From Oxalobacteraceae bacterium (GTDB lineage Bacteria; Pseudomonadota; Gammaproteobacteria; Burkholderiales; Burkholderiaceae_D), in the NCBI GenBank assembly GCA_027490725.1, contig JAIXXN010000035.1:28628-92627 (forward strand): a DNA stretch of 64,000 bases, written 5' to 3'. Every line of letters begins with the position of its first letter. The stretch's first letter is position 1. Shown in pieces: positions 1 to 7,987 of the stretch. Below the pieces are notes generated by a model, which saw nothing but the letters and a program-made list of their open reading frames with translations, was not told the origin of the DNA and did not search any database. Both the position numbers and the translations under genes were made by a program.

Positions 1-102
1 ATTCTTAATGAAAGACTCCACCTCCGTTGGCAACAATTCTTCGGCAAATGTCACGCCAAACAGTATGAGACTAGCCAAACAAATCATGGTTTTCAGTTTC
101 AT
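1..102 (-). CDS. Small exported protein, 3' end beyond window (possible immunity partner)
   Basis: An ATG at 102 on the minus strand opens a frame that runs off the left edge; 34 residues are visible. The N-terminus has a Lys-containing start, a hydrophobic core (about residues 6-18) and an Ala-Glu junction near residue 20, which reads as a Sec signal peptide. The mature part starts acidic (EELLPTEVESF). It begins only 2 bp after the stop codon of the M15-type peptidase gene, so the two are almost certainly co-transcribed. A small periplasmic protein directly after a cytoplasmically made peptidoglycan peptidase fits an immunity protein, but this is inference. Too little is visible to assign a family. 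Confidence 0.6.
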   Translation of the reverse strand, partial: MKLKTMICLASLILFGVTFAEELLPTEVESFIKN

Positions 103-104
103 CG

Positions 105-719
105 TTAGCGACCGTTATTCGACCAATGTGGAATGTCTGTGCCGCCACCAGAATATTTCTTCACGCCGTAGGTGGCACCAATATCAATCAACTGTCGATT
201 CATGCCGGTTCGCGGTGCCGTCTTGATCTGCACCTTTCTTCCATTCGCATCTTTCATAGCAAGCACCCCTCGCCAAGACAAGGACATATCAATCGCCAGC
301 CCCAAGTTATGCTGAGAGCGAAGTGCGGGAGGAGTACGAAGCCTGCGAATCGACAGTGCATTGACCATCTCCTGGGCAGCAGCTAAGGACCCGGCGTACG
401 TCGGGTGATTCCATTCAATTTCAACGCCAACCATTGCAGGAACAGCCGCAGGGTCTACGCCATCATTGACGATACGCCATGACCAATGCATGAGATAAGA
501 GCGCTTCACTGGCCGTAATGTGGCATCGATTGTGACGCTGATACCTGCTTCGCTCATTGCTTCGAGAAACTCCTCCACCGCCTGTCGGAATGTTCCCCTG
601 AGGTCTCTGATGTTACTACTACCTGGATATTTCCTTGCCCATTGTGCTCCGCTCAACTCCTTGTTACCTTTAGGTGTGTAGGGTATTTCTGACTTCGAAG
701 CGAGACTGGTCGCTATCAT
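105..719 (-). CDS. M15-type (D-Ala-D-Ala carboxypeptidase-like) peptidase, no signal peptide
   Basis: The 204-residue protein carries an M15-like zinc site: His137 and Asp144 in SQHNLGLAIDM, and Asp195/His198 in TDIPHWS near the C-terminus. An upstream Arg sits in TLRPVKRSYLMHW (about residues 67-79), also typical of this fold. Known M15 enzymes cleave peptidoglycan cross-links or terminal D-Ala. There is no signal peptide, so the protein either acts in the cytoplasm or is exported by another route. The start at 719 is supported by GGAG eight bases upstream. It is followed immediately by a small secreted protein gene. Similar stand-alone domains are known as phage endolysins and as type VI secretion effectors; no phage genes are visible here. 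Confidence 0.7.
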   Translation of the reverse strand: MIATSLASKSEIPYTPKGNKELSGAQWARKYPGSSNIRDLRGTFRQAVEEFLEAMSEAGISVTIDATLRPVKRSYLMHWSWRIVNDGVDPAAVPAMVGVEIEWNHPTYAGSLAAAQEMVNALSIRRLRTPPALRSQHNLGLAIDMSLSWRGVLAMKDANGRKVQIKTAPRTGMNRQLIDIGATYGVKKYSGGGTDIPHWSNNGR

Positions 720-920
720 GTGGAAGCTCCGTTATCGCAGGTAATGGGTAGGGAAATTCAAGAATAGGTCGAAGCCGCAGCAACGCTATTGATCGCGACC
801 AATATCTTATTGGGCCAAACCGGCGTTGCACACAATACCCAATTTACCGCCCGCACCACCCCGCGCCAGCGATCCTGATGCAGAATGGCAAAGTTCATCC
901 GAACCTCTGTAAGGAATGCA

Positions 921-2180
921 ATGAAATCTCTGATAGCCCTCAGCGTCGCGCTGGCCTGTGCCGCCCCGCTGGCGCAGGCCGACGGCAACGCTGCCGATCC
1001 GGTCAGTACACTGGTTGGCCAGCTGAATCTGGACCAGTACAAAGCCACCATCAAAAGCCTGACCCGCTTCGGCGACCGCCGTCAAGGCACCCAGCGTAAC
1101 CGCGATGCGCTGGACTGGATCGAAGCACAGCTCAAAGCCTACGGCTGCAGCAATACCGAACGCCTGCAATACGAGTACACCCAGCCAGCGCCCGATGCGC
1201 CCCCCGCCAAACGTGCGCCCGGCATCCCCAGCGGTGGTGCAGGCGGTCCGCCGGGACAAGGCGGCAGCACGCTGTTCGGCAACCGCGCGCCGATCGGCGT
1301 GAATACCGATCCGCTACGCCAGCCCGATGAAAAGCTGCGCGCCCTGAATGCCGAAGCCACACCGGTCGGCACTTCGTTACGCGAGAACGTCTACTGCACC
1401 AAGATCGGCACCACGCATCCCGAGGAAATGTACATCGTCAGCGCCCATATGGACGGCATCGGTTTTGGCGAAGCGGCCAACGATGACGGCTCCGGCACGG
1501 CACTGGTGATGGAACTGGCACGCATCTTCAGCGCTCCCGGAGTGCAGACCGAGCGCTCGATCCGCTTCGCGCTCTGGAACAACGAAGAGACCGGCCTGAA
1601 TGGCGCCACCGCCTACGCCCGGCAGCGCAAGGATTTGCAGGGCATCGAGTCGCCCGCCGGTTCGGGGCGCTATCCGGAACCGCGTTGGCTGGGCATGATT
1701 CAGCATGACATGATGTTGTGGGATCACGGCATGCCGATTCCCCTGCGCGACGCCAAAGGCCAGCTGGTGCTGGACGCCAAAGGTCAGACGCAGTATGTCT
1801 CGCCGGCCGAGCAGCGCCTCGAAGCGGATGTGAATATCGAGTACCAGAGCGTGTCGCGTCATGCCGACGCCTCGGCGAAATTGGCATGGGCGCTGCGTGC
1901 GGCCAACGATAAATACGCCACCAACTACCCGGCCACGGTTGGCTTCCACATGACCAATACCGATTCCACACCCTTCATGGATCTGGTGCCAGCCGTATCG
2001 CTACGCGAGAATGAACGGGGCCAGCAGATCGGCGCCGGCTGGGATCCGAACTGGCACCAGCCTTCCGATGTGTATGCGACCTATTCGGACAAGGATTTTC
2101 TGCTGGGCCTGAATGCGGCGCAAACCACTCTGGCAGGGGTGGCGAAACTGGCCGGTGCCAGCCTGCGCAAACAGCCCTAG
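921..2180 (+). CDS. Secreted M28-family metallopeptidase
   Basis: Zinc aminopeptidase-like protein of 419 residues. I chose the ATG at 921 rather than 885 because AAGGA lies 5 bp before it and the product then starts with a clean signal peptide (MKSLIALSVALACAAPLAQA). Metal-site motifs of family M28 are visible: VSAHMDGIGFGEAANDDGSG (about residues 173-192) gives the first His/Asp and the bridging Asp. NNEETG (about 219-224) gives the catalytic Glu and the next ligand. HMTNTDSTPF (about 343) gives the last His. The region around residues 85-115 is Pro/Gly rich and probably flexible. The protein is expected in the periplasm or outside the cell, releasing N-terminal amino acids. Substrate is unknown. 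Confidence 0.85.
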   Translation: MKSLIALSVALACAAPLAQADGNAADPVSTLVGQLNLDQYKATIKSLTRFGDRRQGTQRNRDALDWIEAQLKAYGCSNTERLQYEYTQPAPDAPPAKRAPGIPSGGAGGPPGQGGSTLFGNRAPIGVNTDPLRQPDEKLRALNAEATPVGTSLRENVYCTKIGTTHPEEMYIVSAHMDGIGFGEAANDDGSGTALVMELARIFSAPGVQTERSIRFALWNNEETGLNGATAYARQRKDLQGIESPAGSGRYPEPRWLGMIQHDMMLWDHGMPIPLRDAKGQLVLDAKGQTQYVSPAEQRLEADVNIEYQSVSRHADASAKLAWALRAANDKYATNYPATVGFHMTNTDSTPFMDLVPAVSLRENERGQQIGAGWDPNWHQPSDVYATYSDKDFLLGLNAAQTTLAGVAKLAGASLRKQP

Positions 2181-2185
2181 ACGGG

Positions 2186-2205
2186 GCGGCGCAAGACTGC
2201 GCCGC
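2186..2205. terminator. Hairpin between convergent genes
   Basis: A perfect 8-bp stem (GCGGCGCA, loop AGAC, TGCGCCGC) fills the space between the M28 peptidase stop and the flagellin stop. There is no clear T-run on either side, so it is a weak intrinsic terminator or an mRNA 3'-end stabiliser. Confidence 0.45.
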
Positions 2206-3662
2206 TAGCGTAGCAGTTGCAGTGCGCGGCGCGGCTGGGTGTTAGCCTGCGCCAGCATCGAGGTGCCGGCCGCACGCAAGATGCGCGCGCGCGTCAGCTG
2301 CGCTGTTTCACTGGCGTAGTCGGTATCCACAATGCGCGAGCGCGCTGCCGCCAGATTGGTCGCGCCATTTTCGGCATTGCCAGCCGCTTCGCTGAGGCGG
2401 TTACTGAGTGCCCCCAGTTGCGAGCGGATGGTGGTGATCGCACCGATTTTGCCGTCGTAATAATCGAGGGCGTCGGTGGCACCGCTGAAGGTGGACATAT
2501 CCTGCAGCGGCTCGCCACCGATATAACTATCCTTGGGCTGCAGGTCGATCGGCCCCACCCGCACAGAACTCCGGGCACCACTACTCAGCCCCGCCACCGA
2601 CGGATTGCTGCCACCGATGCGCATCGAATGTACTCCGGCACGGGCCGCCTCGGTGACCACCACGCTACCGCGCCGGGTCCCCAAATCCAGCCCCAGCGAG
2701 GCTGCTGCACCGCCATTCGATTCACTCAGGATGATGTTGCGGCCGTCGGCCGCAAACAGCGTCAGCGTACCGCCACTGGCGCTGGCACTGACGCCGCTGG
2801 CACCGGCAGCAGCGCTAATGGCAGCGGCTGCATTGGCAGCACGCGCTGCAGCGTTGTTACCGCCAATCGCGCCGATACTGACGCCATTGATCACCAGATC
2901 GCCATCGCCCAGCGCGCCGCTACTCCCCACCGCGCCAGTGACTGTGGTACTGGCCGTGGCCGAGACATTGCGCACGTTCGAGGCATTGATGGCCGTGGCC
3001 ACCGCATAAGCACTGTCGGCGCTCTGCCCCGGCTTGACATCTGCCACCGAGGCCTGCACCACCGCGTTGTTAATTACCAGATCGCCATAATGCATGGCGC
3101 CCAGCACTTCCGTTCCTTCAGCGCTGGCCTGCTGCTGCGCCATGTCGACCATGCTGCGGTTGTAGACATTCTGCACCAGCGCCGGAGCGATCGATACCAG
3201 CAAAGTCTGATCCGCTTCGGAGCCGATCTGCAGCTGCGTCGAAAACGAGCCATCCAGTAGTGCAGTATTGTTATAGCGCGCCCCGGCGACAATGTCCCGA
3301 TTCGAGGCGGCCAGGGAATTGACCTCGACTTGGATCGCGCTGCGGTCAACCTGCGAGTTGCTGTCGTTGGCGGCCTGCACGGCCAGTTCGCGCATGCGCT
3401 GAAAATTATTCAGCAACTGACCGGCCGCGCCATCGGCCACCTGCAGCAGCGAGATACCATCGTTGATGTTCTGGCGCGCGCGCCGCAAGCCATTCACCGT
3501 CGCCGTCATGCGATCGCTGATTGCCTGTCCGGCACTATCGTCGCGCGCCGAATTGATACGCAGACCACTGGCCAGCTTCTGCAGACGCACGAGCATATCC
3601 TCCCCCGTCGCATTCAGGGTGCGCTGTGTATTCTGGGCTGATAAGTTGGTGTTGAGCTGCAT
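2205..3662 (-). CDS. fliC: Flagellin
   Basis: Flagellar filament subunit of 485 residues. The N-terminal D0/D1 region is classic: LNTNLSAQNTQRTLN, then KLASGLRINSARDDSAG (about residues 30-46) and NDGISLLQVADGA (about 67-79). The C-terminal helix is NLAAARSRIVDTDYASETA, ending in LLR. The central variable part is low-complexity and Ala/Ser/Gly rich, with two copies of the flagellin IN-type motif (GDLVINNAVV and GDGDLVINGVSIG). No other flagellar gene is in the window, so this is a stand-alone filament gene. A sigma-28 type promoter lies 47 bp upstream. No strong Shine-Dalgarno is visible; the ATG is the first one after an in-frame TGA. Confidence 0.93.
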   Translation of the reverse strand: MQLNTNLSAQNTQRTLNATGEDMLVRLQKLASGLRINSARDDSAGQAISDRMTATVNGLRRARQNINDGISLLQVADGAAGQLLNNFQRMRELAVQAANDSNSQVDRSAIQVEVNSLAASNRDIVAGARYNNTALLDGSFSTQLQIGSEADQTLLVSIAPALVQNVYNRSMVDMAQQQASAEGTEVLGAMHYGDLVINNAVVQASVADVKPGQSADSAYAVATAINASNVRNVSATASTTVTGAVGSSGALGDGDLVINGVSIGAIGGNNAAARAANAAAAISAAAGASGVSASASGGTLTLFAADGRNIILSESNGGAAASLGLDLGTRRGSVVVTEAARAGVHSMRIGGSNPSVAGLSSGARSSVRVGPIDLQPKDSYIGGEPLQDMSTFSGATDALDYYDGKIGAITTIRSQLGALSNRLSEAAGNAENGATNLAAARSRIVDTDYASETAQLTRARILRAAGTSMLAQANTQPRRALQLLR

Positions 3663-3708
3663 GCCGGTCTGGAGTCACGCCACCACGGATGGGTGGCAGT
3701 CGCTATCA

Positions 3709-3735
3709 ATAACGGCAAAATCCGGCGCGACTTGA
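3709..3735 (-). promoter_or_regulatory. Sigma-28 (FliA) type promoter of the flagellin gene
   Basis: On the minus strand, TCAA - 15 bp - GCCGTTAT matches the flagellar sigma-factor pattern TAAA-N15-GCCGATAA (3 of 4 and 6 of 8 positions, exact spacing). It lies 47 bp before the flagellin start, the expected position for a class III flagellar promoter. Confidence 0.7.
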
Positions 3736-3844
3736 GCGCACCGGTGCAATGCCCGCCATGGAACATGGCCGGAGTCAGGAAGCTGTGCGGAAGTCGCTCC
3801 CGGAATGCTGCCTGACTGCGAGATGATTACTGCTAGATTGCAGC

Positions 3845-4018
3845 TTAGTTGGTGCCAGCGCTGGTGCTGCGGCGCACTGGCAGACGGCTGCCGGTGCTCG
3901 CTTCGTCGTACTGCGGCTTTTCGCGCGCAGTCGCGCTGCTATCGGAACCTTCCACAGTCGCGCAACCACCCAGTGCCAGGGTCGCCAGAGCCAACGCGAT
4001 CGCCAGTAACGATTTCAT
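3845..4018 (-). CDS. Small lipoprotein, 57 residues
   Basis: A short gene with a strong ribosome site: AAGGAG seven bases before the ATG at 4018. The product has a lipoprotein signal peptide (hydrophobic residues 4-16, then LGGC with the lipidated Cys at 19). The mature peptide is only 39 residues and polar: a Ser/Ala stretch, then KPQYDEASTGSRLPVRRS. It should be anchored to a membrane by its Cys. The TGSRLP ending resembles small uncharacterised lipoproteins I recall from Burkholderiales, but no function is known. It stands alone between the flagellin and the Sel1-repeat gene. Confidence 0.75.
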   Translation of the reverse strand: MKSLLAIALALATLALGGCATVEGSDSSATAREKPQYDEASTGSRLPVRRSTSAGTN

Positions 4019-4089
4019 ATTCACTCCTTAGATTGTTAATATTTTAAGTTTATCAACAAGCCAACGTGGAAGTCTATGAATGTTACGAT

Positions 4090-5697
4090 TTAATGGGGCA
4101 GCAACTGGGGCAGCAAATCGAGTCGTTCGCGCGCCTGCGCCAGCTGGGAACTATCCATACCGGCCGCGACGTTTTTCAGATAGCGGCTGGCGCTAGCAAA
4201 GCCGCTGCGTTCGGCCAGCGCCAGCCATAACCAGGCTTGTGCGCTATCGGCGCGCACGCCCTGACCGCACATGAACATCAGGCCCAGATTGAACTGCGCG
4301 CGGGCATGTCCTTGCGCTGCCGCCTTCAGATACCAGTGGTGCGCCTGTGCGTAATCCTGGGGCATGCCGAGGCCATTATCGCAACGTAGCCCCAGCGTAA
4401 ACTGGGCCAGTACGTGCCCCTGTTCGGCCGCCTTGGCATACCAGCCATTGGCCTGTGCGCAGTCGGGCTGCGGGCCGTCATCCTTATCGTAGAGCAGCGC
4501 CAGCGCATACTGGGCCGCCACATAATCCTGTTCGGCAGCGCGGCGATACCAGTGCAGCGCCTTCTTCTCGTCGCGCGGCACCCCGCCCCCCGTCTGGTAG
4601 CGCAGACCCAGATCAAACTGGGCGCGCAGATGGCCCTGATCGGCCGCCTTACGGTACCAGAACACGGCTTCCTGCTGATCCTGCGCCACACCGTGACCGG
4701 CGTCATACAGATTACCCAGCTGGTACTGGGCGCCCGGGAAGCCCTGCTCGGCGGCCTTGCGGTACCAGAGCTGCGCCTGCGAATAGTCCTGCGCCACGCT
4801 CTGGCCATGCTCGTAACGCAGTCCCAGATTGTTCTGCGCACCCGCGTGTCCCTGTTCGGCCGCCTTGCGATACCAGTCCAGCGCTTTCTGCTCGTCGCGC
4901 GGCACACCCTGACCGTTATCGTAGATTAGCCCCAGATTGAACTGCGAACTGGCGTGATCCTGCTCGGCGGCGCGGCGATACCAGAGGATCGCCTTCTGGC
5001 TATCCTGCGCCACGCCATCGCCTTTATCGAAGCGCAGCGCCAGATTGAACTGCGCCGCTGCGTAACCCTGATCGGCGGCCTTGCGGTACCACGACATGGC
5101 CTGCCCGACATCCTGCGGCACACCCTGACCGTGGTCATAGCGCAGCCCCAGATTGAACTGTGCGCGCGCATAGCCCTGCTCGGCGGCCTTGCGGTACCAG
5201 GCAATCGCCTGCCTGAAATCCTGCGGCACACCTTTGCCGGTGTCGTACATCATGCCCAGATTATTCTGCGCCCCGGCATCACCCTGTTCGGCCGCTTTGC
5301 TGAACCAGTACATGGCTTTCTGCGTATCGGCCTCAAGACCCTGACCTTTGGCGTACAGCCAGCCCAGGTTGTACTGGGCTGCCGCATACCCCTGTTCGGC
5401 CGCCAGTTGATACCACGCTGCCGCTTCCTGAAAACTCTGCTGGACGCCCTGCCCCTTCTGGTACATCACGCCGAGGTTGTACTGGGCGTGTTCCAGCCCG
5501 GCCTGCGCGGCCTGGCGATACCAGACCACGGCCAGTTCGTAGCTTTGCACTACGCCCTGCCCGTTAAAATACATAAAGCCCAGACTATGCTGGGCATTGG
5601 CTACGCCACGTTCGGCCAGCCCTTTTACGCGCAGGAACTCGGCGGTGTAGGTGCTGCCGTTTTTGGCGTCGGCTTCGTTGGGACTATATTTGGTCAT
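4090..5697 (-). CDS. Sel1-repeat (TPR-like) protein
   Basis: A 535-residue solenoid protein made almost entirely of about 13 Sel1-like repeats of 36 residues, each on the pattern A.AQFNLGLRYDxGQGV..D...A..WYRKAAEQG. No signal peptide or membrane segment is visible, so it should be cytoplasmic. Sel1 repeats act as protein-protein interaction scaffolds, often in signalling. Its start lies 18 bp after the stop of the REC-PAS-GGDEF-EAL gene, so it is the last gene of a three-gene operon. This suggests it docks with the cyclic-di-GMP enzyme or the kinase upstream; that is inference. The near-identical repeats make the region prone to copy-number change. Confidence 0.9.
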   Translation of the reverse strand: MTKYSPNEADAKNGSTYTAEFLRVKGLAERGVANAQHSLGFMYFNGQGVVQSYELAVVWYRQAAQAGLEHAQYNLGVMYQKGQGVQQSFQEAAAWYQLAAEQGYAAAQYNLGWLYAKGQGLEADTQKAMYWFSKAAEQGDAGAQNNLGMMYDTGKGVPQDFRQAIAWYRKAAEQGYARAQFNLGLRYDHGQGVPQDVGQAMSWYRKAADQGYAAAQFNLALRFDKGDGVAQDSQKAILWYRRAAEQDHASSQFNLGLIYDNGQGVPRDEQKALDWYRKAAEQGHAGAQNNLGLRYEHGQSVAQDYSQAQLWYRKAAEQGFPGAQYQLGNLYDAGHGVAQDQQEAVFWYRKAADQGHLRAQFDLGLRYQTGGGVPRDEKKALHWYRRAAEQDYVAAQYALALLYDKDDGPQPDCAQANGWYAKAAEQGHVLAQFTLGLRCDNGLGMPQDYAQAHHWYLKAAAQGHARAQFNLGLMFMCGQGVRADSAQAWLWLALAERSGFASASRYLKNVAAGMDSSQLAQARERLDLLPQLLPH

Positions 5698-5715
5698 ACG
5701 TTTTCATCATGCCGC

Positions 5716-7983
5716 TCAGGCCTGGATCGCAATCATCGCCGAGGCGCTGCTACCGGTCGGTACCGCGTGCAGCATGCGGGTGCCTGCCGGGACAAGCGCA
5801 CCCTGCTGCTGACTCAGCACGTCGATGAAAGTGGCCAGCGACAGCGGACGGTGATACAGATAGCCCTGCATGGTGGCGCAGCCATTCGCCTTGAGGTAGC
5901 GTGCCTGCACTTCCGTCTCGACGCCTTCTGCCACCAGATGCAGGCCCAGTCCGCGGGCAATCGAAATAATCGCCAGAATCACCGGATAGTGACCGTTCTC
6001 GTCGTGGATCTCTTTGACGAAGGACTGGTCGATCTTGATGGTGTGGATCGGGAAGCGGTGCAGATACGACAGCGAGGAATAGCCGGTACCGAAATCGTCA
6101 ATCGCCACCGATACACCGAGCTGGCACAGCTTGTTGAGCTGCTCGATCGCGTACTGCGGATTGCGGATGCAGATATTCTCGGTAATCTCAACTTCGATCT
6201 GGGCTGGCGAAATGCCGTAGCGGGTCAGTGCGCCGCGCATTTTTTCAAAGAAATCACCGCGATCCAGATACTGCGGCGACAGGTTCAGCGACAGACGGAT
6301 TGCCTCGCCGCCGGCCGCATTCCACAGCAGCATATCGCGGCACAGCGCGCCCAGCATCCAGTCCGAAATCGGCAGCATCAGACCATTTTCTTCGGCAAAC
6401 GGTAGGAACTCGCCAGCCGACAGCAAACCGCGCTGCGGGTGGTTCCAGCGCATCAGCCCTTCCGCGCCGATAATCCGGCCGGTCGCCATATCGATCTGCG
6501 GCTGGTAGTACATTTCCAGCTCGTTGAATTCGAGCGCCTTGCGCAGGCTCTGCTCGAGCGCAATCTTCTGGTGCGACACATCGAGCATCGAGTTGTGATA
6601 GAAGCTGTGGCCGTTCTTGCCCAGCGCCTTGACCTGATACATGGCGATGTCGGCATGGCGCAGCAGTTCGTCGATGGTCTCGCCGTCCCCGGGATAGATC
6701 GCAATCCCGATCGAGGCCGAGATATGCACTTCGTGACCATCCAGGTCGAACGGCCGGTGCAGACTCTCGAGGAATTTGTCGGCGATCGACTTGGCATCCT
6801 GACGGTCGCGCAGTTCCGGCAGCACGATGGTAAATTCATCGCCGCCCTGACGCGCCAGCGTATCACCGCGGCGCAGACAATCCTTGAGGCGCTGCGCAAC
6901 CTGCTGCAGTAGCTCGTCGCCCTTGACGTGGCCGAGCGTATCGTTGACCAGCTTGAAGCGGTCCAGATCGACAAACATCACTGCCAGCTCGGTCAGCTTG
7001 CGCTTGGCCTGAATCACGGCCAGCCCGAGGCGATCCTTGAACAGCATGCGGTTCGGCAGATCGGTCAGGATGTCATGGTAGGCCTGATACGAAATCACTT
7101 CCTCGGCGCGTTTGCGGTCGGTGATATCGCGCGCCACGCCGTAGGTCCCGAAGAACTCGTGCTGCTTCACATCCTGTTCCGGCACATGCATGCCGATCGC
7201 ATTCAGCGAGATCGTCATCAGGGTATTGCTGAAGGTGCGTTCGATACCGCTACCAATATTCGACTTCAGGCGCAGTTCGACATTGCGCGACGCACGCTCG
7301 TCGGCGCGCCGGTCATTGAAGGCATAGCGGGCCCGCTCCAGATCTTCCTCGTGCACCAGCACCGAGTAGTGCTTGCCGATCAACTCTTCGCGGCTAAAGC
7401 CCAGCAGCTGCTGCACGCGATCATTGACGAAGGTGATCCGCCCTTCATGGTTCAGGGTATAGATGATATCGGGCGAACTATCGACCAGATAGCGGTACAT
7501 CTTTTCCGAATTTTCCAGCTGCGAGGCGATGCGCGCATTGTCGATCGCCAGCCGGCGCTTCTGCAGCGCATTCTCGACCGTCTTGAGCAGCTCTTCGCGG
7601 CTATAAGGCTTGCGCAGATAATCGTAGGCACCGCGTTTCAGCGCGCCGATCGCCGCCTCGATGCCGACATCGCCACTCATCACGATGATGTCGCCCTCGA
7701 TGCCTTTGGCATTGATGAAGTCCATGATCTCGTGGCCGCTCATATCGGGCAGGCGCAGATCGAGCAGAATCAGATCGAATTTCAGGCGGGTCAGCTGGGC
7801 CAGCGCTTCGGCGCCGTTGGTGGCAGTCACCAGTTCGTAGTCGCGGTCGCGCAGCAACTCGTAGAGTGACGACAGCAAGCGCGGCTCGTCGTCGACCAGC
7901 AGCAGACGCGGGCAATAATCTTTAGCGACGGCGACATTGGTTTGGGTCACCGCATTCAGACTGGCAGGGCTCAGGTTCATCAT
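5716..7983 (-). CDS. Response regulator with PAS, GGDEF and EAL domains (cyclic-di-GMP turnover)
   Basis: A 755-residue protein. The receiver domain (about residues 24-140) has DDEPR and the phospho-Asp in LILLDLRLPDM. A PAS domain (about 165-290) begins at YRYLVDSSPDIIYTLN. The GGDEF domain (about 310-475) has an intact RQGGDEF motif for diguanylate cyclase activity. The EAL domain (about 485-735) has the signature as AEGLMRW, with Gly in place of Ala but the metal-binding Glu kept. DDFGTGYSSLSYL, KIDQSFV and EGVET are also present, so phosphodiesterase activity is plausible. It is 4 bp downstream of the HDOD histidine kinase gene, its likely phosphodonor. Both enzymatic halves look intact, so net activity cannot be predicted. 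Confidence 0.92.
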   Translation of the reverse strand: MMNLSPASLNAVTQTNVAVAKDYCPRLLLVDDEPRLLSSLYELLRDRDYELVTATNGAEALAQLTRLKFDLILLDLRLPDMSGHEIMDFINAKGIEGDIIVMSGDVGIEAAIGALKRGAYDYLRKPYSREELLKTVENALQKRRLAIDNARIASQLENSEKMYRYLVDSSPDIIYTLNHEGRITFVNDRVQQLLGFSREELIGKHYSVLVHEEDLERARYAFNDRRADERASRNVELRLKSNIGSGIERTFSNTLMTISLNAIGMHVPEQDVKQHEFFGTYGVARDITDRKRAEEVISYQAYHDILTDLPNRMLFKDRLGLAVIQAKRKLTELAVMFVDLDRFKLVNDTLGHVKGDELLQQVAQRLKDCLRRGDTLARQGGDEFTIVLPELRDRQDAKSIADKFLESLHRPFDLDGHEVHISASIGIAIYPGDGETIDELLRHADIAMYQVKALGKNGHSFYHNSMLDVSHQKIALEQSLRKALEFNELEMYYQPQIDMATGRIIGAEGLMRWNHPQRGLLSAGEFLPFAEENGLMLPISDWMLGALCRDMLLWNAAGGEAIRLSLNLSPQYLDRGDFFEKMRGALTRYGISPAQIEVEITENICIRNPQYAIEQLNKLCQLGVSVAIDDFGTGYSSLSYLHRFPIHTIKIDQSFVKEIHDENGHYPVILAIISIARGLGLHLVAEGVETEVQARYLKANGCATMQGYLYHRPLSLATFIDVLSQQQGALVPAGTRMLHAVPTGSSASAMIAIQA

Positions 7984-7987
7984 GACC

